From NCBI GenBank assembly GCA_009995225.1, contig JAACPW010000007.1:62001-126000 (forward strand): a stretch of DNA of 64,000 nt. Reading direction: 5' to 3'. Below, piece by piece: positions 56,510 through 64,000 of the stretch. The notes under the pieces are model-generated. The model had not been told where the DNA came from, did no database searches, and worked only from the letters and a program-made list of their open reading frames with translations. The translations under genes were made by a program, and so were the position numbers. The DNA is from Sphingomonadales bacterium. GTDB lineage: Bacteria > Pseudomonadota > Alphaproteobacteria > Sphingomonadales > Sphingomonadaceae. Every line of letters begins with the position of its first letter. Positions within the stretch are counted from its first letter, which is position 1.

Positions 56510-57544
56510 ATGACCTGGCAGACCCAGCGCCTTCCGGGCGATCACCCCCCTGTATCCAGCGGCCTTATCGGGGTGCTGTTGATCAATCTTGGCACGCCGG
56601 ATGGTCCCGATCCGGGTTCGGTAAAAAAATATCTCAAGCAGTTCCTGTCGGACCGCCGGGTGGTGGAGATCCCGCCGATCGTATGGCAACTGATCCTGCG
56701 CGGAATCATCCTCAACACCCGGCCCCGCAAAAGCTCGGAAGCCTACACCAAGATCTGGACCGAACGGGGATCCCCTCTGGCCGACATCACGGCGCGTCAG
56801 GCCGAAGCGATGGTCGGCAGGTTGGGCGACAAGGTGAAGGTCGATTATGCGATGCGATATGGCAACCCTTCGATCGAAAGCCGGCTTAACGCCATGATGC
56901 GGGAGGGTTGCGACCGTATCCTTATCGCCCCGATGTATCCGCAATATTGTGCCGCCACCACCGCGACGGTGTTCGACGAAGTCGCCCGGGTGCTCGCCAA
57001 CAAGCGGTGGCAGCCCGCCTTGCGCTTTGTGCCGCCCTATCACGATAGTCCGACCTATCTGACCGCGCTTGCCGATGATCTGACGCGTCAGGTTCGCAAC
57101 CTCACCTTTACGCCCGAAGTGATGCTGCTGAGTTTCCACGGGATGCCGCAGCAAACGCTGGAAAAGGGCGACCCCTATTACTGCCACTGCTCCAAGACCG
57201 CGCGCCTGCTGCGTGAGGAGTTGGCAACCCGGCCCGAGTTCAAAGATGTCCGGTTCGAAACCACCTTCCAGTCGCGCTTTGGCCCAGCGGCCTGGCTTGA
57301 GCCTTCCACCGATACGACCTTGATGGCCGAAGGTGACAAGGGCACCAAGCGATTGGTGGTGGCTGCCCCCGGCTTTGCCGCCGACTGTGTCGAGACGCTG
57401 GAAGAACTGGCGCTGGAGGGCCGCGACGAATTCGTTGAGCATGGCGGCGAGGATTACGCCGTGCTGGAATGCCTCAACACCTCGGATGATGGGCTGGTGA
57501 TGATCGAAGCGTTGCTGAACCGCGAGCTTTCCGGCTGGATTTGA
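56510..57544 (+). CDS. hemH: Ferrochelatase
   Basis: Inserts Fe2+ into protoporphyrin IX, the last step of heme synthesis. The 344-residue product has VLLINLGTPDGPDPGSVKKY, FLSDRRVVEIPPIVWQLIL, MRYGNPSIESRL, APMYPQYCAATTATVFDEV, the catalytic His in LLSFHGMPQQTLEKGDPYY and PGFAADCVETLEEL. It lies upstream of a cytochrome P450 gene in the same direction. Confidence 0.96.
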   Translation: MTWQTQRLPGDHPPVSSGLIGVLLINLGTPDGPDPGSVKKYLKQFLSDRRVVEIPPIVWQLILRGIILNTRPRKSSEAYTKIWTERGSPLADITARQAEAMVGRLGDKVKVDYAMRYGNPSIESRLNAMMREGCDRILIAPMYPQYCAATTATVFDEVARVLANKRWQPALRFVPPYHDSPTYLTALADDLTRQVRNLTFTPEVMLLSFHGMPQQTLEKGDPYYCHCSKTARLLREELATRPEFKDVRFETTFQSRFGPAAWLEPSTDTTLMAEGDKGTKRLVVAAPGFAADCVETLEELALEGRDEFVEHGGEDYAVLECLNTSDDGLVMIEALLNRELSGWI

Positions 57545-57608
57545 CGCCCTCGATTATTTACATCAGAGTCAGTTGCGAATCCGAACTTTCACCGGAGCAT
57601 AGACTGAT

Positions 57609-59012
57609 ATGGCCACCCTTGCCGCGCCGAAGACGACCGAAACCGCGCCGTTCCGGCACTGGGGCGAAGGCAATCTGACAGAAGCGGATCTGGCGCATAT
57701 TCCCGGTGAGGGCGGTTGGCCGCTGGTGGGCAACACCTTCAAGATGCTGGCCGATCCGCATGGTTTTGTGGCGGCACGGATCGCCAAATTCGGCAAGGTT
57801 TACCGCAACCGCGCTTTTGGCGGCTGGCAGATCGCGTTGCTGGGTGCAGAGGCGAATGAACTGCTGTTGTTCAACAAGGACAAGATCTTTTCGTCTCAGC
57901 AGGGCTGGGGCCCGGTGCTCGACCAACTGTTTCCGCGCGGGCTGATGCTGCTGGATTTCGACCACCACCGGATCGACCGCCGCGCGCTTTCGATCGCGTT
58001 CAAACCGGAACCGATGCGCCATTATGCGAATGCGCTCAATCGCGGGATCGCCCGCGAAGTATCGGGCTGGGCCGGGCCGCGCCTGTTCTATCCGGACATC
58101 AAGAAGCTCACCCTCGACCTCGCGGCCGAAAGCTTCATTGGCCTGCCGTGGGGGCCGGAAGCCGACAAGATCAACGCGGCTTTCGTCGACATGGTGCAGG
58201 CCTCGGTCGCGCCAGTGCGCAAGCCGCTGCCCTTCACCCGGATGAAGAAGGGCGTCGATGGCCGGGCGTTTCTGGTCGACTATTTCACCAGGGAAACCCA
58301 GCGGCGGCGGGCCGAAGGCGGCGGGCAGGACATGTTCAGCCAGTTCGCCACCGCGACGCGCGAGGATGGCTCGCTGCTGCCGGTCGACGAAGTGGTCGAT
58401 CACATGAACTTCCTGATGATGGCCGCGCATGACACGATCACGTCGTCTGCCACATCGCTGATTTACCACCTCGCCACCAATCCGGTGTGGCAGGAGAAAC
58501 TGCGCGCGGAAATCATGGCGGTTACCGGCGGCCCTGACGGTTCGGGTGAACCGCGTGCGCTGCACTATGACGACCTTGGCAAGCTCGATCTAACCGAAAT
58601 GGCGTTCAAGGAATCGCTGCGGATGATCCCGCCTGTTCCTTCGATGCCGCGCCGGGCTTTGCGCGAATTCGAATTCGGCGGCTATCGCATCCCGGCCGGC
58701 GCCATGGTGGGGATCAATATCTACTGGACTCACCATTCGGAGGAATATTGGGACAATCCCCTGGCCTTCGATCCCATGCGCTTCACGCCGGAACTGGTGA
58801 AGGCCCGCCACAAATACGCATGGGTGCCGTTTGGCGGCGGGGCGCACATGTGCCTTGGCCTGCACTTTGCCTATATGCAGATCAAGATTCTGCTGGCGCA
58901 ATTGCTCCAGCGTTACCGGATTGAGGCGGAGGCTGGTTACAATCCCGACTGGCAGGATTGGCCGATCCCGCAGCCCAAGGATGGAATGAAGGTCACCTTC
59001 ACGCCCCTATAA
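57609..59012 (+). CDS. Cytochrome P450
   Basis: Heme-thiolate monooxygenase of 467 residues. The I-helix oxygen-activation motif is AAHDTITSSATSL, the K-helix ExxR is KESLRMIPPVPSMPRR and the Cys ligand lies in FGGGAHMCLGLHFA. The proline-rich IPGEGGWPLVGNTFKML near the N-terminus is typical, and no membrane anchor precedes it, so it is a soluble bacterial P450. No ferredoxin or reductase gene is adjacent. The substrate is unknown. It begins 64 bases after hemH. Confidence 0.95.
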   Translation: MATLAAPKTTETAPFRHWGEGNLTEADLAHIPGEGGWPLVGNTFKMLADPHGFVAARIAKFGKVYRNRAFGGWQIALLGAEANELLLFNKDKIFSSQQGWGPVLDQLFPRGLMLLDFDHHRIDRRALSIAFKPEPMRHYANALNRGIAREVSGWAGPRLFYPDIKKLTLDLAAESFIGLPWGPEADKINAAFVDMVQASVAPVRKPLPFTRMKKGVDGRAFLVDYFTRETQRRRAEGGGQDMFSQFATATREDGSLLPVDEVVDHMNFLMMAAHDTITSSATSLIYHLATNPVWQEKLRAEIMAVTGGPDGSGEPRALHYDDLGKLDLTEMAFKESLRMIPPVPSMPRRALREFEFGGYRIPAGAMVGINIYWTHHSEEYWDNPLAFDPMRFTPELVKARHKYAWVPFGGGAHMCLGLHFAYMQIKILLAQLLQRYRIEAEAGYNPDWQDWPIPQPKDGMKVTFTPL

Positions 59013-59014
59013 AA

Positions 59015-59030
59015 TGTTTCATGTGAAACA
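59015..59030. promoter_or_regulatory. parS: parS-like site, one-base variant
   Basis: TGTTTCATGTGAAACA differs from the perfect parS palindrome at 15992-16007 by a single central base (C to T). It starts three bases after the P450 stop, in a convergent intergenic gap, as parS sites often do. A second parS-type site about 43 kb from the first supports both being functional. Confidence 0.72.
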
Positions 59031-59077
59031 CGGGCAAGCGGGGGTCTAAGAGAGGTCTGGATCGACCGACACTGCTT

Positions 59078-59248
59078 CTAGAAATCCCAGGCGATCCCGT
59101 CCTTTTCCCAATCGCCATAGCGGGTGGGGGACAGGTCTTTGGGTTCGCCTTTCATCGGATCGGTTTTCTTGGGCGCGGGCACTGGGTCGTTGGTCCAGTG
59201 CGGTGGTTTCTTGAACTGCTTGGCGACGTCGCACTTTTCCTTGGTCAT
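59078..59248 (-). CDS. DUF1674 / SDHAF4-like small protein
   Basis: Product of 56 residues ending SPTRYGDWEKDGIAWDF, the diagnostic C-terminal motif of DUF1674, the bacterial relatives of succinate dehydrogenase assembly factor 4. Middle part is Lys/Pro-rich (KKPPHWTNDPVPAPKKTDP). The start at 59248 (MTKEKCDVAKQF) avoids an upstream extension that runs into divergent rsmB. A role in flavinylation or assembly of SdhA is inferred from the family. Confidence 0.82.
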   Translation of the reverse strand: MTKEKCDVAKQFKKPPHWTNDPVPAPKKTDPMKGEPKDLSPTRYGDWEKDGIAWDF

Positions 59249-59361
59249 GGGGTTCAAATGCGCAAGCCGGCACTTGGTTTCAAGACCACCTTGGGCGGGT
59301 GCATTATCGCGGAGCGAAAAACCGGTTCCCACTTTTTCGCGCAATGCTTTAAGGGCGCACC

Positions 59362-60615
59362 ATGCCAACCACCCCCGGACTTCCCGTGCGCCGCGCCGCG
59401 CTTCGCCTGCTCGATGCCGTATTCCGGCGGGGCGAGACGCTCGAGCAGGCCGAAGGCGGCGCGCTCGGCGATGTCCGCAAGGCGCCCGACCGCGCGCTGG
59501 CCAAGGCGATTGCGGGCGAGACTTTGCGCTGGCTGACCGATCTCGATGCGCTGATCGACAGCGCGACCCAGCAGAACCTGCCCGATGATGCCAAGGCGCG
59601 GATGGTGCTGCGGATCATGCTTGCCCAGGCGCTCCGGCTCGACACGCCGGCTCACGCGGTGATCGCGACCGGGCTGCCACTGCTCGCCGGCGGCCCGCGC
59701 CGGCTGGCGCATGGCGTCTTCTCCGCGCTGGTGAAGCCGGGCCGCAGCGTGCTGCCCGAAGTGCCGACCATGCCTGAAGCCGTGGTCGCGCGCTGGGGCG
59801 CCGACAAAGCCGCCGCGATCGCGCCGGGCCTCGCCTTCCCGCCCGAACTCGATCTGGCGCTGAAGGACGCTGCCGAAGCGGAGACCCGCGCGGTGGCGAT
59901 GGGCGGGGTGACGCTGGCGCCGCGCCATGTGCGCCTGCCGCGTGGCGCGGCGGTCGACAGTCTGGCCGATTACAAGGCGGGCGACTGGTGGGTGCAAGAC
60001 CTCGCCGCGCAGATCCCGGCGCGCCTGTTGGGCGATGGGGCGGGCAGACACGCGCTCGACCTGTGCGCCGCGCCGGGCGGCAAGACGATGCAGCTGGCCG
60101 CAAGCGGCTGGAACGTCACCGCGCTCGACAGCTCGAAGCGGCGGCTGGAACTGCTGAAAGACAACCTGAAACGCACCGGTCTCAAGGCCTCGCCCGTCCG
60201 CGCCGACGCGCTGACGTGGGAGCCCAAGCACCGCTTCGACGCGATCCTGATCGACGCGCCCTGCACCGCGACCGGCACCTGTCGCCGCCATCCTGATGTG
60301 CTCCACCGCATCGGTGCACGGCAGATCCCCGAGATGGTAGAACTGCAACGCGCGCTGGCAGCCAAGGCCGCCGAGTGGCTCAACCCCGGCGGGGTGCTGG
60401 TCTATGCGGTATGCTCGCTGGAGGCCGAGGAGGGCGAGGAGCAGGCCGCGTGGATTGACGCGGAGTGCGGCCTTACGCCCTTGCCGATTACGGCGGCGGA
60501 ACTGCCCGCCAGTCTCGCCCCTACCGCTGAAGGCTGGCTGCGCACGCATCCGGGGATGCTGGCGGACGAGGGCGGGATGGACGGGTTTTTCGTCGGGCGG
60601 TGGGTGAAGCGGTAA
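59362..60615 (+). CDS. rsmB: 16S rRNA (cytosine(967)-C5)-methyltransferase RsmB
   Basis: SAM-dependent rRNA methylase of 417 residues. The N-terminal NusB-like RNA-binding domain (about 8-140, VRRAALRLLDAVFRRGETLE) is followed by the methylase: ALDLCAAPGGKTMQLAASGW (SAM motif), ILIDAPCTATGTCRRHPDVL (motif IV Cys) and VYAVCSLEAEEGEEQ (motif VI catalytic Cys). Standard length. Confidence 0.95.
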   Translation: MPTTPGLPVRRAALRLLDAVFRRGETLEQAEGGALGDVRKAPDRALAKAIAGETLRWLTDLDALIDSATQQNLPDDAKARMVLRIMLAQALRLDTPAHAVIATGLPLLAGGPRRLAHGVFSALVKPGRSVLPEVPTMPEAVVARWGADKAAAIAPGLAFPPELDLALKDAAEAETRAVAMGGVTLAPRHVRLPRGAAVDSLADYKAGDWWVQDLAAQIPARLLGDGAGRHALDLCAAPGGKTMQLAASGWNVTALDSSKRRLELLKDNLKRTGLKASPVRADALTWEPKHRFDAILIDAPCTATGTCRRHPDVLHRIGARQIPEMVELQRALAAKAAEWLNPGGVLVYAVCSLEAEEGEEQAAWIDAECGLTPLPITAAELPASLAPTAEGWLRTHPGMLADEGGMDGFFVGRWVKR

Positions 60616-60831
60616 CCCCCTTCGTCACCCCGGACCCGATCTGGGGTTTGCCTCGCTTTCCGCTCCCGCCAGCCCGGCCCTTAGTCAAACTGGCCGCTGT
60701 CGGGATTTGCTGCGCTCGGCTGGAAGGTCTGATTGTGGGTGGAAATCGGGCATTCGTCGATAGTATGCAAAGCTAGCTAGCTGCGTGGCATGTGTTCAGT
60801 TGCGGGTCCTGCATTGTTTCGTGCGCTGGGG

Positions 60832-61095
60832 TTAACGAAGGTGACTGTCTTTGCTTCCTCGTCGATTGATCCCGACGGTAGCCTTGAGTGCATCACGAGC
60901 GGACTGACATGCGACGCAGACCTTTACTCCAGGCAGTGCCCGGCGACGCGCTTCGGGGATCTCCTCGCCGCATTCAGCGCAAATTTTTGCAGCTTCGCCT
61001 GATGGCAAATCGCTTCGCGCCCGCTTCACAGCGTCGGTTATAGTATCGTCAATCTGATCTTGCACGGCACCATCGCGCGCCCATCCACCTGCCAT
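60832..61095 (-). CDS. DksA/TraR-family C4 zinc-finger protein (short)
   Basis: Product of 87 residues with CAECGEEIPEARRRALPGVK followed by VCVACQSA, the C-x2-C-x17-C-x2-C finger of the DksA/TraR family. The N-terminal coiled-coil is very short (about 30 residues), so it resembles TraR/phage-type small members rather than full DksA. It could bind RNA polymerase; this is inference from the family. Confidence 0.87.
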   Translation of the reverse strand: MAGGWARDGAVQDQIDDTITDAVKRARSDLPSGEAAKICAECGEEIPEARRRALPGVKVCVACQSARDALKATVGINRRGSKDSHLR

Positions 61096-61309
61096 TGAGC
61101 TTTCTCCTTCATCGGTCGAGCCTGCCGTTACAAGTGGCGAGCTTGCCAGCCTTTACAAGCGAGCTTTGGTTTCAGCCTACGCCAATGAAGGCATAGCAGG
61201 CAGTCCGCTTTTATCTGAAAAACCCTGATACCTGCCTTTCCGCCTTCAGACTTTGGCGAGCGTCAACCGTATGTCTGCAATTGGGTGGAAAATGGACAGG
61301 GGATTGCGG

Positions 61310-61606
61310 TTAACGGAGTCGCTGTTCATCTAAGATAGTCTCCGCTCCTGCAGAGACTTCGAAGTTGCCGGTTTCAGCGAGTTCAACCAGTAGATCCACG
61401 ATCGGCGAACAGTCGTAGTTTTCGAGGCAATATACCAGCGTTCCGCGATTGTTAACGAGTTCCGGCCGTTGAATTAGTTCTATGAGTGGCCGGAATAGCC
61501 TTGGGTCTTTCGTATCAGATAGCTGGAGGGCCAGCGAGTTTCTCTCTGAGTGACTATCAGTCACTTGAAGGCGTTGCAGCTTCTCCAAGATTTCAGCCTC
61601 GCTCAT
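61310..61606 (-). CDS. Small HEAT-repeat-like protein
   Basis: From ATG 61606 (MSEAEILEKLQRLQVTDSHS) the product is 98 residues with short paired helices, DPRLFRPLIELIQRPELVNN and PIVDLLVELAETGNFEVSAG, resembling HEAT repeats. It probably mediates protein-protein contact; no partner is known. Longer in-frame starts exist up to 61897 but run into msrA and look non-coding. Its base composition is lower in GC than most neighbours. Confidence 0.65.
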   Translation of the reverse strand: MSEAEILEKLQRLQVTDSHSERNSLALQLSDTKDPRLFRPLIELIQRPELVNNRGTLVYCLENYDCSPIVDLLVELAETGNFEVSAGAETILDEQRLR

Positions 61607-61764
61607 GGCTTCATTCTGGCTGAAGGCACTGATGACCGCAACGGGGTCGATAGCCGAACGGCCGCCTTTTTTCCGAATGACCACGAAAGCAGCCATTCCA
61701 CGACCCGCGCCATCCGGGGCGATATCCGCCGGATCGAGTGCGGGTCGAGGATCTGGTCTCTCTC

Positions 61765-62319
61765 TCAGTCCTTCACATATTTCTGAAAGCTCTTGCGCAG
61801 CTTCATCAGCTTGGGCGGGATCACCGCCTGGCAATAGGGATTGCGCTGGCCTTCGCCGTCCCAGTATTCCTGGTGGTAATCCTCGGCCGGATACCATTCC
61901 ATGCCTTGCGCGCCGTCCGACAGGCCCTCGATCGTGGTGACCGCCATCTTGCCGTTCTCGGCATTCCAGCGCCCGATCGCGGCTTCGGCTTCGGCGCCCT
62001 GCTCGGCCGACAGCGGGAAGATCGCGCTGCGGTACTGCGTGCCCACATCGCCGCCCTGACGGTTCAGCTGCGTCGGATCATGCGTGCCGAGGAACACATC
62101 ATAAATCTGCGGCAGGCCTATCACGTCGGTATCGAAGGTCACCCGGATGCCCTCGGCATGGCCGGTGGTGCCGGTGCACACTTCCTTGTACGTCGGGTTT
62201 GCCTTGGTGCCGCCGATATAGCCGCTTTCGACCAGGCTCACGCCCACCACGTCGCGGAACACCGCTTCGGTGCACCAGAAGCAGCCGCCGGCTATGATTG
62301 CTGTGTCGAGGTTGCTCAT
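61765..62319 (-). CDS. msrA: Peptide-methionine (S)-S-oxide reductase
   Basis: Repairs methionine-S-sulfoxide. The 184-residue product begins MSNLDTAIIAGGCFWCTEAV with catalytic Cys in GGCFWC, then ESGYIGGTKANPTYKEVCTG, HAEGIRVTFD, FLGTHDPTQLNRQGGDVGTQ and a C-terminal EDYHQEYWD. ATG 62319 is chosen because it puts the catalytic motif near the N-terminus as in other MsrA proteins. Confidence 0.96.
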   Translation of the reverse strand: MSNLDTAIIAGGCFWCTEAVFRDVVGVSLVESGYIGGTKANPTYKEVCTGTTGHAEGIRVTFDTDVIGLPQIYDVFLGTHDPTQLNRQGGDVGTQYRSAIFPLSAEQGAEAEAAIGRWNAENGKMAVTTIEGLSDGAQGMEWYPAEDYHQEYWDGEGQRNPYCQAVIPPKLMKLRKSFQKYVKD

Positions 62320-62414
62320 CGAAATCTCCGTTGGTATTTCCCGAAGATAGGCTAGCAACGCGGGATTGCCACACACAGCGGCCCCAAAAATTCCACTATT
62401 CGGAGAGAGACCCC

Positions 62415-63290
62415 ATGAAAAAACTGATCCTGATCGCCGCCGCCAGCGGCCTTGCGCTGGCCGCACCGTTGCTGGCCCATCAGCATATGGACCACAGCGC
62501 GCACAGCGAAGCCCACGTGCTTGACACTGCCGCCTTCAACCAGATGCACGGCGAGGCGGTATCGGGCGCGATCAACCACCCCACCCGCGCCGAAGACCGG
62601 CTGCGCGATGTCCACCGCAACCCGGCCGAAGTGCTCGCTTTCTTCCATGTCGGCCCGGAAATGAAGGTCGGCGAATATTCGCCCGGCGGCGGCTGGTATT
62701 CGCGTCTTTTGGGTCATTATCTGGGCGGCGAAGGCCAGTTGGTTGGCCTCTACAACAACCCGATGATCGCCACCGCTGATCCCGCCCGCCAGCAGCGCGT
62801 GCGTGATCAGGCTGCCGGCTTTGGCGCCGAGGTTGCGGGCTACACCAATCTTCCCGCCGACCGGTTCAGCGGCCTCACGCTGGACAAGGCGGCCGAACAG
62901 AAGGGCACCTTTGATCGCATCCTGGTGATTCGCGCGATGCACGGCATCACCCGCGCCGGGATTGCCGACACCGAAATCCGGGCGATGCGCGAACTGCTGA
63001 AGGATGATGGCTATCTCGGCATCGTCCAGCACCGCGCCAAGGCGGATGCACCGTGGTCCTACGCCAATGGCTCCAAGGGCTATCTCAAGCAGCAGGACGT
63101 GATCGATTTCATGCGCCTCAACGGCTTTGAACTGGTGGCGGAAAGCGAAATCAACGCCAATCCCAAGGATCCGGCCAACCACGCCGAAGGCGTCTGGGAA
63201 ATGCCGCCGGTGCAGGCGACCAAGCGCGCCGACCTTGCCGGGCTGGGCGAAAGCGACCGCATGACTCTATTGTTCAAGAAGGCGATGTAA
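62415..63290 (+). CDS. Secreted predicted SAM-methyltransferase (COG4798-like)
   Basis: Product of 291 residues with a signal peptide (KKLILIAAASGLALAAPLLA-HQ). A His-rich start of the mature chain (HQHMDHSAHSEAH) is followed by a methyltransferase-like Rossmann domain: VGEYSPGGGWYSRLLGHYLG, QLVGLYNNPMIA, TFDRILVIRAMHGITRAG and LLKDDGYLGIVQHRAK. A GGAGAGAGACCCC leader supports ATG 62415. SAM is not known in the periplasm, so the catalytic role of such exported homologues is unclear. It is divergent from msrA. Confidence 0.82.
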   Translation: MKKLILIAAASGLALAAPLLAHQHMDHSAHSEAHVLDTAAFNQMHGEAVSGAINHPTRAEDRLRDVHRNPAEVLAFFHVGPEMKVGEYSPGGGWYSRLLGHYLGGEGQLVGLYNNPMIATADPARQQRVRDQAAGFGAEVAGYTNLPADRFSGLTLDKAAEQKGTFDRILVIRAMHGITRAGIADTEIRAMRELLKDDGYLGIVQHRAKADAPWSYANGSKGYLKQQDVIDFMRLNGFELVAESEINANPKDPANHAEGVWEMPPVQATKRADLAGLGESDRMTLLFKKAM

Positions 63291-63305
63291 GCTTTCTTGT
63301 TGACC

Positions 63306-63348
63306 GCGATTTCCGAGCCGTTCGGTGTTCCACCGAACTCGAAATCGC
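63306..63348. other. Long imperfect hairpin upstream of the amidase gene
   Basis: An inner perfect stem GTTCGGTG-TTC-CACCGAAC is extended by an outer stem GCGATTTCCGAG / CTCGAAATCGC with small bulges. It lies 15 bases after the methyltransferase stop and 16 bases before the amidase ATG. No T-tract follows. It may attenuate read-through or act as an mRNA-stabilising element. Confidence 0.55.
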
Positions 63349-63364
63349 TATAAAGGGCGGCGGC

Positions 63365-64000
63365 ATGACCGCACTCACTGTCGCCGCCCTTCAGCTTGCC
63401 CTCGGTTCCGAGGACGAGGCCACCAATATCTCCGCTGTTTCGGCGCTGGTGGAAGACGCCGCCGCCAAGGGCGCGCATCTGATCCTGCCGCCCGAATTGT
63501 TCAGCGGCCCCTATTTCTGCCGCGACGAGGACGAGGCGCTGTTCGCAGCTGCCCGCCCGACGCTCGATCACCCCAGCGTGATTGCGATGCAGGCGCTCGC
63601 AGCAAAGCTGAAGGTGACGATCCCCACCAGCTTCTTCGAGCGTGATGGGCACCACTATTACAACACGCTGGCGATGATCGGCCCGGACGGTGCTGTGCAA
63701 GGCACCTACCGCAAGAGCCACATCCCCGATGGACCGGGATACGAGGAAAAGTACTATTTCCGCCCCGGTAACGACGGCTTCAAGGTGTGGGACGTGCCGG
63801 GCGAGGATGGCGCGCTAGTCAAGGTCGGCGTCGGCATTTGCTGGGACCAGTGGTATCCCGAATGCGCGCGCGTCATGGCGCTGATGGGGGCCGAAGTGCT
63901 GATGTATCCCACCGCGATCGGGTCCGAACCTTACGACGCCGATCTCGATACCAGCCGGATGTGGCGGCGCGCGATGCTGGGGCATTCCGTGTCGAACTGC
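63365..64000 (+). CDS. aguB: N-carbamoylputrescine amidase (partial, runs off window end)
   Basis: Nitrilase-superfamily enzyme of the agmatine route to putrescine. The 212 visible residues contain the complete catalytic triad: Glu in LILPPELFSGPYF, Lys in GTYRKSHIPDGPGYEEKYYF and Cys in VGICWDQWYPECARVM. The GPGYEEKYYF stretch is characteristic of AguB-type amidases. The C-terminal part is outside the window, so a possible partner agmatine deiminase gene cannot be seen. Confidence 0.92.
   Translation, partial: MTALTVAALQLALGSEDEATNISAVSALVEDAAAKGAHLILPPELFSGPYFCRDEDEALFAAARPTLDHPSVIAMQALAAKLKVTIPTSFFERDGHHYYNTLAMIGPDGAVQGTYRKSHIPDGPGYEEKYYFRPGNDGFKVWDVPGEDGALVKVGVGICWDQWYPECARVMALMGAEVLMYPTAIGSEPYDADLDTSRMWRRAMLGHSVSNC

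Noticed and set aside
60790-61002. Plus-strand small frame opposite the DksA-like gene
   Set aside because: It overlaps the zinc-finger gene in antisense and has no ribosome-binding site or family resemblance.

Overview
The window reads as chromosomal DNA of a high-GC alphaproteobacterium, most likely order Sphingomonadales. This is inferred from the gene families (FlbD-like flagellar activator, MJ0042 zinc-ribbon protein beside ftsEX, DUF1674/SDHAF4-like protein, DUF6702 partner of an M1 peptidase, HisKA_2 kinases) and from dense packing with many ATGA, GTGA and TTGA overlaps. A perfect ParB-binding parS palindrome at 15992-16007 and a one-base variant at 59015-59030 suggest the segment lies in the origin-proximal part of the chromosome.

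Layout. (1) 1-15981: flagellar block. The 5' end of a flagellin gene is divergent from a sigma-54 activator, followed by a nearly gapless series fliE-F-G-H-I-J-K-L-M-N-O-P-Q-R-flhB and then fliD-fliS. It encodes the MS ring, C ring, export ATPase, export gate, hook-length control, cap and flagellin chaperone. (2) 16025-19587: alpha/beta hydrolase, then a polysaccharide flippase and a CelD-like acetyltransferase. (3) 19679-21860: glutathione-dependent formaldehyde detoxification (class III alcohol dehydrogenase and S-formylglutathione hydrolase) led by a small Cys-rich DUF5522 protein. (4) 21966-24919: secreted M1 peptidase and DUF6702 protein. (5) 24920-32800: signalling and surface locus. It holds a GAF-PAS-GGDEF-EAL protein, a CHASE2-EAL protein and a secreted FecR-domain protein ending in a 161-residue acidic tail with 28 terminal Asp, divergent from an outer-membrane TpsB transporter with no TpsA substrate. 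(6) 32954-36163: RNase H-like protein, small hypothetical, rlmJ, tRNA-Leu(GAG), zinc-ribbon protein. (7) 36328-39249: ftsE-ftsX-ydcF-like-plsC. (8) 39315-40813: DUF4118/HisKA_2 kinase and single-domain response regulator. (9) 41102-44893: hisC-tyrA divergent from metX-metW. (10) 44894-53000: VOC protein, small exported protein, GST, msrB, PBP1A, a convergent terminator, then degP, hflC and hflK. (11) 53120-64000: Mrp/ApbC, an orphan Tat-exported molybdenum hydroxylase, ferrochelatase, cytochrome P450, SDHAF4-like protein, rsmB, a DksA-type zinc finger, a small HEAT-like protein, msrA, a secreted methyltransferase and the start of an N-carbamoylputrescine amidase.

Most of the window is conserved core. 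The part least explained by known modules is the FecR-acidic-tail / CHASE2-EAL / orphan TpsB locus at 27355-32800. Other points to re-check are a FliM without its CheY-binding N-terminus, the DUF5522 gene in the formaldehyde operon, the molybdenum hydroxylase without an iron-sulfur subunit, and a signal-peptide-bearing methyltransferase. No insertion sequence, prophage or CRISPR array was seen. No intergenic stretch exceeds 300 bases.
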